Below, piece by piece: positions 19,437 to 28,344 of a stretch of DNA of 64,000 bases. This stretch comes from DATEPR01 sp036491115 (lineage in GTDB: Bacteria; Actinomycetota; Actinomycetes; Mycobacteriales; Pseudonocardiaceae). The stretch covers positions 132,358-196,357 of the forward strand of contig DASXCQ010000043.1 of NCBI GenBank assembly GCA_036491115.1, given 5' to 3'. Position 1 is the stretch's first letter, and every line of letters starts with the position of its first letter. The position numbers were made by a program, and so were the translations under genes. The notes beneath the pieces are model-generated. The model ran no database searches. It had not been told where the DNA came from and saw only the letters and a list, made by a program, of their open reading frames with translations.

Positions 19437-21286
19437 CAGGCACCTCCGGCGATGGTGTCGTACACCGAGGCCAGCACGTCCTCGAACAGCCCTCGGTGCG
19501 GGCGCACCAGTGTGGCGAACTCCGCGTCGCGCTGCAGCCTGTTCCGCACATAGCCGGCGAACTCCGGTGCCGTGTACCCCTCCGGCCGGCTGAACGTCCT
19601 GGTCAGGTCGGCCGCCCTGGTCGGCAGCCGGTTCGGCAGGTTGTTCGTCTCGCCCAACAGCAGCGTGGTCGCCTCGTGCCACAGGCACTCGACCAGCACG
19701 GCGCCGCGGTCGGTGCCACTGGTCGTCTCGGCCCACTTCTCGTAGAACTGGTGGGCGTCCACATGGGCCTGCCGGCGGGCCGCGACGTCCGGGTGGTAGT
19801 AGCGGAACAACAGCCTACGGATCGGCGGGCTGAGCACCTGCCAGATCTCGTCGGTCGGCTGTTTCAACAGGGCCGTGCGGGACAGCGCCTCCCACAGGTC
19901 GTTCAGATCCCAGTCCACCTCGTCCAGCGCCCGGCCGAACGCGACGTCGCCGCTGATGTGGTGGGCCAGATGGGACTGGGTGAACAGCCGGTAGGGCGAG
20001 ATCACCTTCAGCGCCCGTTCCAGCACGGTCTTGCGTTGCGGCTGCCCGCCGTCTCCTGCGGGCAGCAGGCTCTGCACGGCCAACAGGTCGGCCGCGATGT
20101 AGGGCCGGGCGACCTTGTTGAACGCCCTGCCGTTGTGGCAGTCCTCGTAGCTGATGAACGCCATGTCCTGCGCCCACCGCAGACCGGCCACCAGCAGCGC
20201 GGGCAGGCCCTCACCCAGGCCGTGCAGCGCCTCGGCCCACCGTTGGCTCTCGTCGTTGCCGATGCGCAGGTCCTGCTCGTCGATCATCTGGCGGAACACC
20301 GACACCTTGAACTCGGTCAGCGGCAGTGTCTCGAACAGCAGCGAACCGCCGCTGGGACCGAAGCCCAGCCACGGGTCCTGGTGCCGGCTGCCCACCACGA
20401 AGCACAGCCGGGTCTGGTGGTTGCCCGCGCGGTCGACCAGCCGGTGGATCGCGGTGAGTTCGGTGCGCAGCGCGTCGACCGACTCCGGGGGCAGCAGTTC
20501 CGCGCTGTCGAGCAGGTAGAGCTGCGGGCGGGACCGGTTGCTCACGGCGGCGGCGATGGTGATCCGGTCGTCGTCGGACAGCGTCGCCGACTCCGGCGGG
20601 TCGACGTCCAGCAGGAGACACAGCAGCCGCACCCAGTTGGTGCGCAGCGTCACCGGATGTGCACGCACGTCGATCATTCGGGTGGAATAGGTGGGATCCC
20701 GTTGTTTGACAGCCTTTTCCACCTCGGCCAGGAACAAGGACTTGCCCATCCGCGGCGGGGACAGCACCAGCCACAGTTCCTGACCGCCCCGGGTGGTCAG
20801 TGCGTCGCTGATCCGGCCGAGTTCGTCCTGCCGGTTACGGAATTCCGGTTGACTGATCGGCAGCGCCGATTCGGGTGGCGACGAGGGAAGTCTGGTGGCG
20901 GTGAGTACCCGGTTCAGTTTGTCGTCGTCCAGCGGCGGCAGCAGGTCGAGCCAGTCGTACGAGCGCAGATAACCGGTTCCGGTACGTGGTGTGTCGACGA
21001 CCTGGCACACATAGACGAACCGTTCTTTGAGATCCGTTTCCCGGTGCACCGCCATGTCGAGTTCCCGCATGCACCACTCGGATGCCAGATACGCCGGCGA
21101 CAACAGCACGACGAACAGATCCGCGTTCTCGATCTCCTCCCGCACGATGCGGACGAATTGGTTTCCGCTCTCCTGCGGATTCTGGAACCAGAACACGTCG
21201 GCGGCACCAGACCCCTGCAACAGGTCCGTCAGGCGGCGCGCCGGCTCCGCGTCGGATCCCGAACAGCTAAGGAAGACCCGCGTCAT
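19436..21286 (-). CDS. TIR domain-NTPase fusion protein
   Basis: 616 residues. The N-terminal ~130 residues are a TIR domain: VFLSCSGSDAEPARRL, then ADLFVVLLSPAYLASEWCMRELDMAV, where Glu75 of WCxxEL is at the catalytic position of NAD-hydrolysing TIRs. An AAA/STAND-type NTPase follows: a degenerate P-loop SPPRMGKS (176-183; the first Gly is Ser) and a Walker B-like LYLLDSAE (257-263). The C-terminus is helical. First gene of the operon with the NTPase-TPR and radical SAM genes. It probably senses a signal through its NTPase part and acts through TIR; NADase or scaffold function cannot be told apart from sequence. Confidence 0.88.
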   Translation of the reverse strand: MTRVFLSCSGSDAEPARRLTDLLQGSGAADVFWFQNPQESGNQFVRIVREEIENADLFVVLLSPAYLASEWCMRELDMAVHRETDLKERFVYVCQVVDTPRTGTGYLRSYDWLDLLPPLDDDKLNRVLTATRLPSSPPESALPISQPEFRNRQDELGRISDALTTRGGQELWLVLSPPRMGKSLFLAEVEKAVKQRDPTYSTRMIDVRAHPVTLRTNWVRLLCLLLDVDPPESATLSDDDRITIAAAVSNRSRPQLYLLDSAELLPPESVDALRTELTAIHRLVDRAGNHQTRLCFVVGSRHQDPWLGFGPSGGSLLFETLPLTEFKVSVFRQMIDEQDLRIGNDESQRWAEALHGLGEGLPALLVAGLRWAQDMAFISYEDCHNGRAFNKVARPYIAADLLAVQSLLPAGDGGQPQRKTVLERALKVISPYRLFTQSHLAHHISGDVAFGRALDEVDWDLNDLWEALSRTALLKQPTDEIWQVLSPPIRRLLFRYYHPDVAARRQAHVDAHQFYEKWAETTSGTDRGAVLVECLWHEATTLLLGETNNLPNRLPTRAADLTRTFSRPEGYTAPEFAGYVRNRLQRDAEFATLVRPHRGLFEDVLASVYDTIAGGA

Positions 21287-21561
21287 GGAACCCCCACCGC
21301 GCCTCCGTCCGCCGAGTGCTGCCGCCTATCGGCCGGACACGCTACATTACTCCATCGCCGGCACGCGGACACCGTCCTGGTATCCAGATCGAAATGACGG
21401 CTTCGGCGAGCATTCTCCGACAATCGATGATTTCCGGTCTCGAATCGGACCATCCACCACCGAGTGGCCGGTTAGTCCGTTCGAGCGACACGCCGCACGC
21501 TGCGTAACTTCTGCCGGGCCGCCGCCGACCACCAGAGCGACCGGACCGGTGGGAGGCGACC
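21287..21561. promoter_or_regulatory. Divergent promoter region between TIR operon and PLD gene
   Basis: 275 bases between the two divergent starts. The middle (about 21340-21440) is lower in GC than its surroundings, as promoters in this genome tend to be. No clear operator palindrome was seen. Minus-strand frames here (21347-21532, 21342-21623) lack ribosome sites. A GGGAGG site lies at its right end, in front of the PLD start. Confidence 0.5.
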
Positions 21562-23139
21562 ATGCCCGGCGACGCGACCGACCTCAACACACTCATCGAC
21601 CGGTACCTGGCCGAGTTGGCCAAGCCGGGCGTGCTGTCCGTCCGGCCCGGCTACCAGGTGCGGAACAACTGGCTGACCGGGCGGCAGGCCGTCGTGGTGA
21701 CCGTGCGGTCGAAGGGTGAGCGGCCCGCGGGCCAGCGGCTGCCGACCGAGATCGACGGCGTGCCGGTGGACGTGCGGCAGGCGTCGGCGCGCAAGACCAT
21801 GGAGATCGAACAACCCGAGCGGTACGCCGCCGAGCTACGCCTCACGCCGGACACCGGTGCGGTGCCGCACTTCGCGGACGAGCGGACCCTGGCCGGTGAC
21901 CATCCCGCCGCCCGGGCGTCTGCCCACGCGATGCTGGCCGCGGTGCCCAAACCGGAACTGACCTACAGCGCGCCGCTGGACGTCGGGCTGGTGTCGGTCA
22001 CCGCGCCGACCACGATCCACCTGTCCGCCAGCCCGGACGCCGGTTGGCCGATGCTGCGCGACTTCCTCGCCGGCACAAAGGAAACGCTCACCGTCGGCCT
22101 CTACGACTTCACGTCGGCCCACGTGCTGGCCGCCGTCCGGGACGCCACGAAGGGCAAGACGGTCAGGCTCGTCCTGGATCACCCGCCGAAGAACCCGACG
22201 GCCGACCAGACCGACGCCACCACGGCGGCCGACCTGGCCGAGGCGCTCGGCGAGGACCTCACCCAGGCATGGGCGTTGACCAGGACGGACAAGATCGCCA
22301 CCGCGTGGATCTACCCGACCGCGTACCACATCAAGGTGGCCGTCCGGGACGGCTCGTCGGTGTGGCTGTCCAGCGGCAACTGGAACAACTCCAACCAGCC
22401 CGACATCAGCCCGATGACCGATCCGGCCGACGCGACCGAGGCGCGGCACCGGGACCGGGACTGGCACGTCGTCATGGACCATCCGGAGCTGGCCACGGTC
22501 TTCGAGGCATACCTGACCAACGACCTCACCGTCGCGCAGGCGCACAACAACGCGCACCCGCCAGCCGATCCGCCGCTCCCCACGCCCAAGCCCGGTGGCG
22601 AGCGGACCCCGGCGTTCGCACAGTTCTTCGCCGGCACCACGGTCACCGACACGATCCGGATCACCCCGCTGCTCACCCCCGACCCCGGCGTCTACGCCGC
22701 GGCCGTCAAGGCACTCATCGGGTCGGCCCGGCACACGCTGTCCATGCAGTTCCAGTACATCGAGCTGCCCAAGCAGGTCGACGCGACGTCACAGGCGTTC
22801 GCCGATCTCGTGACAGCGGTCGTCGACCGCCAGCAGGCGGGCGTCGACGTGCGCATCATCATGAGCGAGTACGAGAAGGCCGGTTACCTGGAACAGTTGC
22901 AGGCCGCCGGGCTGGACGTGGTGCACTCCGTGCGGATCCAGAACAACGTGCACAACAAGGGTGTCGTCGTGGACGGTGCCACGGTCCTGATCAGCAGCCA
23001 GAACTGGTCCACCGACGGCACGCTGTACAACCGGGACGCGGGCGTCGTCATCGAGAACCCGACGGCGGCGGAGTACTTCCAGCGGATCTTCGATCACGAC
23101 TGGGACCACCTGGCCGCCCAGCGGGCCCAGCCGGACTAG
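21562..23139 (+). CDS. Phospholipase D-like family protein with two HKD motifs
   Basis: 525 residues, no signal peptide, so probably cytoplasmic. Two intact HxK(x)4D motifs are present: HIKVAVRD (His256, Lys258, Asp263) followed by SSGNWN, and HNKGVVVD (His464, Lys466, Asp471) followed by SSQNWS. This is the two-lobe active site of PLD-superfamily enzymes, which cut phosphodiesters in lipids or nucleic acids. The first ~135 residues are an unrecognised domain. Start ATG 21562 with GGGAGG upstream. It is divergent from the TIR/NTPase/radical SAM operon, so an effector or nuclease role beside it is possible. It overlaps the convergent kinase gene by 4 bases. Confidence 0.85.
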   Translation: MPGDATDLNTLIDRYLAELAKPGVLSVRPGYQVRNNWLTGRQAVVVTVRSKGERPAGQRLPTEIDGVPVDVRQASARKTMEIEQPERYAAELRLTPDTGAVPHFADERTLAGDHPAARASAHAMLAAVPKPELTYSAPLDVGLVSVTAPTTIHLSASPDAGWPMLRDFLAGTKETLTVGLYDFTSAHVLAAVRDATKGKTVRLVLDHPPKNPTADQTDATTAADLAEALGEDLTQAWALTRTDKIATAWIYPTAYHIKVAVRDGSSVWLSSGNWNNSNQPDISPMTDPADATEARHRDRDWHVVMDHPELATVFEAYLTNDLTVAQAHNNAHPPADPPLPTPKPGGERTPAFAQFFAGTTVTDTIRITPLLTPDPGVYAAAVKALIGSARHTLSMQFQYIELPKQVDATSQAFADLVTAVVDRQQAGVDVRIIMSEYEKAGYLEQLQAAGLDVVHSVRIQNNVHNKGVVVDGATVLISSQNWSTDGTLYNRDAGVVIENPTAAEYFQRIFDHDWDHLAAQRAQPD

Positions 23140-24395
23140 GTCACCGGCACCGACGCGCTCACCGCCGTGCCGCCACCCGGTTCGGACTCAACCTGCAACG
23201 TGCCGGCCAGTTGCTCGATCCGCTCCCGCATGGCCACCAGCCCGAACCCGGCCGACGAACCGGCCGGGTCGAAGCCCCGGCCGTCATCGCGCACGTCCAG
23301 CGCCACGGTGTCACCGAGATAGGACAGTGTCAGGCCGATCCGGGACGCGTCGGCGTGTTTGGCCACATTGGCCAGTGCCTCCTGCGCGGTGCGCAGCAGC
23401 GCGAACTCGGCGTCCGGGGACAGCGGCGCGACCGCGCCGGTGGTGGTGACCTCCACCGGCAGGCCGTGCAGCCCGGACCAGCGGGCGGCGACGTCGGACA
23501 GCGCGTCGGACAGCCGCCCGGTCTCCAGCGCCGCCGGCCGCAGCGCGTCCACCGACCGCCGCGCCTCGGCCAGGCTCTCCCTGGCCAACTGGATCGCCGC
23601 CGCGCTGTGCCGGCGCCACTCGGGCGGATCGTCCTGCGCCCGGTCCAGCGCCTGCAACTGCATGACGATCCCGGCCAGGCCCTGGGCGATCGTGTCGTGG
23701 ATCTCCCTGGCCATCCGAGCCCGCTCGTCCAGCATGCCCGCCTCCCTGGCCTGGACGATCAGCTGTTCGTGCAGTCCGACGTTCTCGGCCAGTGTCGCGG
23801 CCAGGCGCTGGTTGGCCGAGCTCACCTCGTCCAGCGCCCGCTTGCGCTGCGCGGCGATCTCGTCGTTGCGGTAGTCGACCCAGGCGAACCCGCACATCGG
23901 GAGGATGTTCAGCGCAGCGATGGCCAGCCAGAGCAGCACGCCGCCGACGGTGGACTTGTCCACGCCGGACGCCTGGGCGGTGCCGGCGAGGAACGCCACC
24001 GCGGTCACGCCGGCCAGCCGCCACGGCCACGGCACCACGCCGAACGCGAAGAAATAGCCCGCGATGCAGAAGAACCCGAACCAGCTGTCCCGGACCACCA
24101 GCGCGGCCATCAGCGCGATGAAACCGACGAAGAACACGGCCATCGGCAGCGGCCGCACCCGCCACGCCGGCCGCAGCGTGAACATCCCCAGCAGCCACAG
24201 CGCGGTCACCCCGCACAGCACCAGGTCCACGGCCAGGGACGCGGGCTGGGCGTGCTTGACGGCGACGGTGACGGCGGTCAGCACCAGCAGCAGGACGTAG
24301 GGCATGACGGTCACCGCGGGCAGCAGTCGCCGTTCCCGCTCGTCGAGCCGGCTCAGCGGCATCACCACCGGTTGCCGACCGTCGCCCACCACCAT
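23136..24395 (-). CDS. NarL/DesK-type sensor histidine kinase
   Basis: About 419 residues. Six or so membrane helices (~25-170) form an input domain without a large extracellular loop. A coiled-coil linker leads to a HisKA_3 dimerisation domain with the phosphorylated His in REIHDTIAQGL (His233), and to an HATPase_c domain with N-box ALANVAKHA and G boxes DDGRGFDP and FGLVAMRERIEQLAG. It lies seven bases after the ABC permease gene in the same direction, a layout normally completed by a NarL-type response regulator, but no regulator gene is adjacent. Start ATG 24395. Confidence 0.9.
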   Translation of the reverse strand: MVVGDGRQPVVMPLSRLDERERRLLPAVTVMPYVLLLVLTAVTVAVKHAQPASLAVDLVLCGVTALWLLGMFTLRPAWRVRPLPMAVFFVGFIALMAALVVRDSWFGFFCIAGYFFAFGVVPWPWRLAGVTAVAFLAGTAQASGVDKSTVGGVLLWLAIAALNILPMCGFAWVDYRNDEIAAQRKRALDEVSSANQRLAATLAENVGLHEQLIVQAREAGMLDERARMAREIHDTIAQGLAGIVMQLQALDRAQDDPPEWRRHSAAAIQLARESLAEARRSVDALRPAALETGRLSDALSDVAARWSGLHGLPVEVTTTGAVAPLSPDAEFALLRTAQEALANVAKHADASRIGLTLSYLGDTVALDVRDDGRGFDPAGSSAGFGLVAMRERIEQLAGTLQVESEPGGGTAVSASVPVT

Positions 24396-24402
24396 CACCT
24401 CG

Positions 24403-25182
24403 CTACTCCCAACGGAACAACCTAGCCGCCGCCACCCCGAACACCAGCGCGTACACGACCATGGTGACCAACTGGACCGGATGCGGCCACACGCCCTGGG
24501 TGGCGTCCTGGGTCGCGCGCACGGCGGCACCCAGCGGGCTGGCCAGGCTGATGTCCCGCAGCACCGGCGGCATCGACGGCATCGGTATCCACAGGCCGGC
24601 GAAGAAGATCATCGGGTAGAACAGGATCAGGCCGAAGATCTGCGCGGCCCGTGCGGTCGGCGCGGTCGCGGCCACCAGCAACCCGATGGCCAGCATCGCC
24701 AGCGTCTCCAGCACCACGCCGAGGATGAACCCGCCGAACTGGTGGGGCAGCACCACGTGGTAGGCGATCGCCAGGACGAGGACCGTGGTGACCACCGCGA
24801 CGGCGAGGTGCACGAACAGTTGGGCGCCGAGCACCCGTTCCGGGCCGGCCGGGGTGGTGCGCATCCGGCGCAGCACGCCCTTCTCGCGGTAGCCGGCGAG
24901 CACCGTCGGCAGCGTGATCAGCGCCAGGATGGCCACCGACATGGCGATCAGGACGGGCACGTAGATGTCCAGCGCGGACAGCCCGCCGAAGGACCGCTGC
25001 GGCCGTTTGAACGCGGGGATGGCACCGAAGATCACCATCAGCGCGATCGGGAAGCCGATCGCGAACGCCGGCCGGGAGCGCTCCCGGAAGAACAGGATGA
25101 ACTCGCTGCGGGTCAGTTGACGCAGGGCCGCTCCCCCGATACCGGCCCTGGGCATGACGTTGACGGACATGTCGATCCTCAC
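24403..25182 (-). CDS. ABC-2 type transporter permease
   Basis: 259 residues with six membrane helices and the ABC-2 pattern: FILFFRERSRPAFAIGFPIALMVIFG, then GYREKGVLRRMRTTPAGPERVLGAQL, and LILFYPMIFFAGLWIPMPSMP near the C-terminus. It should pair with an ATPase to export a drug, lipid or peptide. Its GTG start overlaps the stop of the ATPase gene, but that ATPase is broken, so this permease may be idle unless another ATPase serves it. GTG 25182 or ATG 25170 could be used. Confidence 0.9.
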   Translation of the reverse strand: MRIDMSVNVMPRAGIGGAALRQLTRSEFILFFRERSRPAFAIGFPIALMVIFGAIPAFKRPQRSFGGLSALDIYVPVLIAMSVAILALITLPTVLAGYREKGVLRRMRTTPAGPERVLGAQLFVHLAVAVVTTVLVLAIAYHVVLPHQFGGFILGVVLETLAMLAIGLLVAATAPTARAAQIFGLILFYPMIFFAGLWIPMPSMPPVLRDISLASPLGAAVRATQDATQGVWPHPVQLVTMVVYALVFGVAAARLFRWE

Positions 25183-25938
25183 TCGCTCGCGGATGTCGCG
25201 TGGTGGTCGGTGAGCGCCAGACAGGCGTCCTCGAGGCTGGCCTGCTCGACGCGCAGGTGCTGGGCGACGACCTGGTTGCGGGCCAGCACGGACGTGACGG
25301 CGTTGAGGGCGTTGGTGTTGCCGGTGACCAGCACGGTCTCTCCCCTGCGGACCACGCCGGTCACGTCCGGCAGGCTGGCCAGCAGCCCGTCGTCCAGCGG
25401 CACCGAGGGCCGGAATGGATGCGCTGCTCCGCCTCGACCCGCTCGGCCAGCGCGGCCGGCGTGTCCACGACGACGACCTTGCCTCGGTCGATGACCGCGA
25501 CCCGGTCGCGCAGCCGCTCGGCCTCCGCCATGAAGTGCGTGACCAGCACGATCGTCACGCCCCGGTCGCGGACCGCCTCGATCAGGTCCCAGGTGTCCCG
25601 CCTGGCCTGCGGGTCGAGGCCGGTGGTGAGCTCGTCGAGCACCGCCACCTGCGGGTTGCCGACCAGGGCCAGCACGTCCATCAGGGCCCGCCAGTCGGCC
25701 GGAGCGCGGTAGAAGCTGCTGTACAGCTCCAACGCCTCGGTCACCCGCAGCTGGTCGGGCAGCCGTCCGGCTCGCGCAACCCCTCGATGCACTCCACTGT
25801 CGTGGTCTTGCCGGCTCCGTTCGGCCAGAGAATGCCGAAGATCTCACCCTGCTCGACGGTGAACGAGATGTCGTCCACCGCGACGGTGTCCCCGTACCGC
25901 TTGTGCAGCGTCCGCACGTCGATCACTGGTATTGACAT
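25179..25938 (-). pseudogene. ABC transporter ATPase, decayed by deletions and frameshifts
   Basis: Three minus-strand frames together make a drug/lantibiotic-type ABC ATPase. The N-terminus (MSIPVIDVRTLHKRYGD) and Walker A WPNGAGKTTTV (Trp for Gly before the P-loop Pro) are in one frame. After LREPDG the frame changes and about 30 residues with the Q-loop are gone. The second frame resumes at LPDQLRVTEALELYSSFY. Between RALMDVL and ALVGNPQVAVLDELTTGLDP the whole helical region with the LSGGQ signature is missing, an in-frame loss of about 30 residues. A small indel near 25425 moves to a third frame for the C-terminus. It cannot be a working ATPase. Confidence 0.85.
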
Positions 25939-26036
25939 GCCGGTAGCGTCGCGACGCGGGGGGTGCCGGCACATCGACCGGCAGGCCCGTCACCGGTTGA
26001 TTCCCCGCATCAACCGATCGGTTGAGGGAGCCTCGG

Positions 26037-26711
26037 TCAGGCGTCGCCGTAGACCGGGATGCGGGCGCCGCTGATCGGCCCGGCGTCCGGTCCGATCAGG
26101 AACGCGATCACCTTCGCGATCGCCGAGGGCGCCACCGCGCGGGCGGCCAGGTCGTCAGGCATCCACGACCGGTTGGCCGGGGTGTCGATCACCGACGGCA
26201 GCACACAGTTGACCCGGATGCCCTGCGGCCGCAGCTCGTCGGCGAGGAGCTCGCTGGCCCGCACGACGGCCGACTTGCTCATCGCGTGCGCCAGCGGCGC
26301 CTGCCCGGTGACCGCGGTCTTCGACCCGACGGTGACGATGGCCCCGCCGCCCGCCCCGGCCATCCGCGGCGCTGCCGCCTGGCACGCCCACAGCACGGAC
26401 AGCGTGTTGGACCGCCACAGCCCGTCCAACACGCGCTCGTCCAGTTCGGCCAGGGAACCGGGCACGAAACCGCCGGCCAGCGCGATGAGCGCGGCGGGCA
26501 CACCTATGCCGTCGACGGCGGACCAGGCCTGCTCGACCGACGCCCGTTCGGCCAGTTCGACGGGCACGGCGTGCACCCCGGGCAGGGCGCCCACCTCGTC
26601 CAGCCGGTCACCCGGCCGGTCCAGCGCCACCACGGTCCGGTCCCGCAGCTCGTCCAGTACGGCCCTGCCCAGCGCACCGGCGGCGCCGGTCACGACGACG
26701 ACATCGCTCAT
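26037..26711 (-). CDS. Short-chain dehydrogenase/reductase lacking the catalytic Tyr
   Basis: 224 residues. The cofactor loop VVVTGAAGALGRAV and the NAG-like AALIALAGGF are present, as is the active-site Ser in IVTVGSKTAVTG. The YxxxK motif, expected as YAASK, reads HAMSK, so the catalytic Tyr is His while the Lys remains. RVNCVLPSVIDTPANR gives the substrate-side C-terminal motif. Start ATG 26711. It may be an SDR with altered activity, or a binding protein. It lies between a broken ABC system and the type VII cassette, with no operon partner. Confidence 0.85.
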   Translation of the reverse strand: MSDVVVVTGAAGALGRAVLDELRDRTVVALDRPGDRLDEVGALPGVHAVPVELAERASVEQAWSAVDGIGVPAALIALAGGFVPGSLAELDERVLDGLWRSNTLSVLWACQAAAPRMAGAGGGAIVTVGSKTAVTGQAPLAHAMSKSAVVRASELLADELRPQGIRVNCVLPSVIDTPANRSWMPDDLAARAVAPSAIAKVIAFLIGPDAGPISGARIPVYGDA

Positions 26712-26853
26712 GTGTGCCCATCCTGCCGTAGCCGACCGGCCCTGTGCCGGTTGAGTCGTCGTTGTGCCCGGCTGTGCAATCCGTGCTCGGGCGACCGGCG
26801 GAGCGTGCACAATCCTGGGTGTCCGCCAGCCGACGGGACGAGGGGCACATCCG

Positions 26854-27318
26854 GTGACACACCACCAGCGGGTCAGCGCGGAGGGCGCGCGACGACTGGA
26901 GCGGGAGAACCCGCACCGCGACGTGAGCAAGGTGGACGGCCTGGGCCGGGACAGAAAGACGCCGAAGGCGCACCACTACCGCGACACCCACGACCCGCAC
27001 GTCGTGACCGGTGCCGGTTTCCGGGTCGACATGACCGAGTTCGGCGCCGCGATGACCAAGCTCACCCAGCTCTACCAGGCGATGCTCGACCAGTTGGACC
27101 GGGCCGCCGCGCTGGACGCGTCGCTGCCGGACGGAGCGGGCCCGGTCGCGGAGATCGTCGGGCACGCGTTCAACCACCGGCTCGGCCCGGACGGCGGCAT
27201 GCGCTACGCGGTCCGCACCTACCTCAACCACGTCACCCAGATCGTCGAGGGACTGAACCAGACGGCGGCGGACTACCAACAGGTGGAGGACGCGATGACC
27301 CAGGCGGTCACCGAATGA
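26854..27318 (+). CDS. Hypothetical protein, first gene of type VII secretion-like cassette 1
   Basis: 154 residues, GTG start with GAGGGG upstream. The N-terminal ~45 residues are basic and disordered (ERENPHRDVSKVDGLGRDRK). The rest is predicted helical, with FRVDMTEFGAAMTKLTQLYQAMLDQLDRAAAL, of the kind seen in Esx/PPE partners. It overlaps the PPE-like gene by ATGA, and such pairs often encode partner proteins. No domain can be named; the role in type VII secretion is inferred from its place in the cassette. Confidence 0.7.
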   Translation: MTHHQRVSAEGARRLERENPHRDVSKVDGLGRDRKTPKAHHYRDTHDPHVVTGAGFRVDMTEFGAAMTKLTQLYQAMLDQLDRAAALDASLPDGAGPVAEIVGHAFNHRLGPDGGMRYAVRTYLNHVTQIVEGLNQTAADYQQVEDAMTQAVTE

Positions 27319-28340
27319 CCGAGCTGGGCAAGGTGGCCTGGGAGAACTACACCCACCAGAACCTGTGGGACATGATCCTCCCGGCCGACCCGAAGGAGAT
27401 CATGCACCGCGCCCACCAGCTGAACACGCTGGCCGCGGACATGGACTCGGCCGTCGAGGGTGTCCGCGACGCCATGCAGAAGCTGATGTCCGCCTGGACG
27501 GGCAACGCCGCCGACACGGCCGACCAGGCGGTCCGGCCCGCGATGGACTGGGCCACCCAGGCGGCGACCACGGCCAGCCAGATCGCCCACCGCCTCGGCG
27601 CCTACGCCGACGCCATCGACAAGGCACGGGCGGACATGCCGCTGCCCGCCGACTTCCGGCAGATGGACGCGCACGCGGCCGGGACCGGACCCGCGCCGAC
27701 CGGCCAGACCGGCACGGCAGCGGGCAAGCAGCAGGCCGTCGAGGTGATGCGCCGCTACGAGCACGCGTCCGCGCAGGCCTACCACGGGCTGCCGACCTTC
27801 CGGCACCCGCCCGCGGTGGGCAACCTGCCGGCGCCCGGCCCCGCACCCGAGCCGCCCCCGACGGTCACGCCGGTGCCGCCGCCACTGGTGCCACAGCCGG
27901 TTCCGCCGGCCCCACCGCAGCCACCGATCTCGCACGACGGTCCGCCGCCGGACAGGGGGTCGACGTCGACGACACTCTCGTCGTTCGCCGGCCCGGTCGG
28001 CTCGGCCGGGGTGATCGGCGGTCCCGGCTCCGGTGGTCTGCCGGGTGGGTTGCCCGGCGGATTGCCGGGTGGCGCGTTCGGTGGTGTGCCTTCCGGTGTG
28101 GCCGTGCCAGGGACGGCTCCGGTGTCCGGTGCCGGTGTGCCGGCGGCCGGTCCTGGTCGACTCGGCCGGTTCGGCGCCATGGCCGAGGGCGCGGAGGAGC
28201 CGGGGTGGACCGGTTTCGCGCCGATGGGCCAGGGCGGCGGTCGGGGCGACCGCGACGGCGAGCACCGCGACAAGTTCGCCGTACGGCCCGACCTGGTGGG
28301 CGACCTGCCGCCGGCGTTCCCGCCGGTACTCGGGCTGTAG
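27315..28340 (+). CDS. PPE/WXG-like type VII secretion substrate with Pro/Gly-rich tail
   Basis: 341 residues. The first ~110 residues are a helical hairpin with the WXG-type turn SAWTGNAADT, in the longer PPE-like format (WENYTHQNLWDMIL at the start). Residues ~160-330 are Pro- and Gly-rich, including three LPGG repeats, typical of secreted PPE-like proteins in Pseudonocardiaceae. It overlaps its upstream partner by ATGA. No ESX core gene is in the window, so the transporter must be elsewhere. Confidence 0.8.
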   Translation: MTELGKVAWENYTHQNLWDMILPADPKEIMHRAHQLNTLAADMDSAVEGVRDAMQKLMSAWTGNAADTADQAVRPAMDWATQAATTASQIAHRLGAYADAIDKARADMPLPADFRQMDAHAAGTGPAPTGQTGTAAGKQQAVEVMRRYEHASAQAYHGLPTFRHPPAVGNLPAPGPAPEPPPTVTPVPPPLVPQPVPPAPPQPPISHDGPPPDRGSTSTTLSSFAGPVGSAGVIGGPGSGGLPGGLPGGLPGGAFGGVPSGVAVPGTAPVSGAGVPAAGPGRLGRFGAMAEGAEEPGWTGFAPMGQGGGRGDRDGEHRDKFAVRPDLVGDLPPAFPPVLGL

Positions 28341-28344
28341 CGCC

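Noticed and set aside
16056..19553. An 1165-codon plus-strand frame opposite the STAND-TPR gene
   Set aside because: Shadow; composition is not protein-like, and the minus-strand NTPase has intact Walker motifs.
21347..21532. A 61-codon minus-strand frame upstream of the TIR gene, considered as a precursor peptide for the radical SAM enzyme
   Set aside because: GTG start has no ribosome site, the sequence lacks a core-like C-terminus, and it lies in the lower-GC promoter region between divergent genes.
22044..24425. A 793-codon plus-strand frame over the PLD and kinase genes
   Set aside because: Shadow frame of two genes with clear catalytic motifs.
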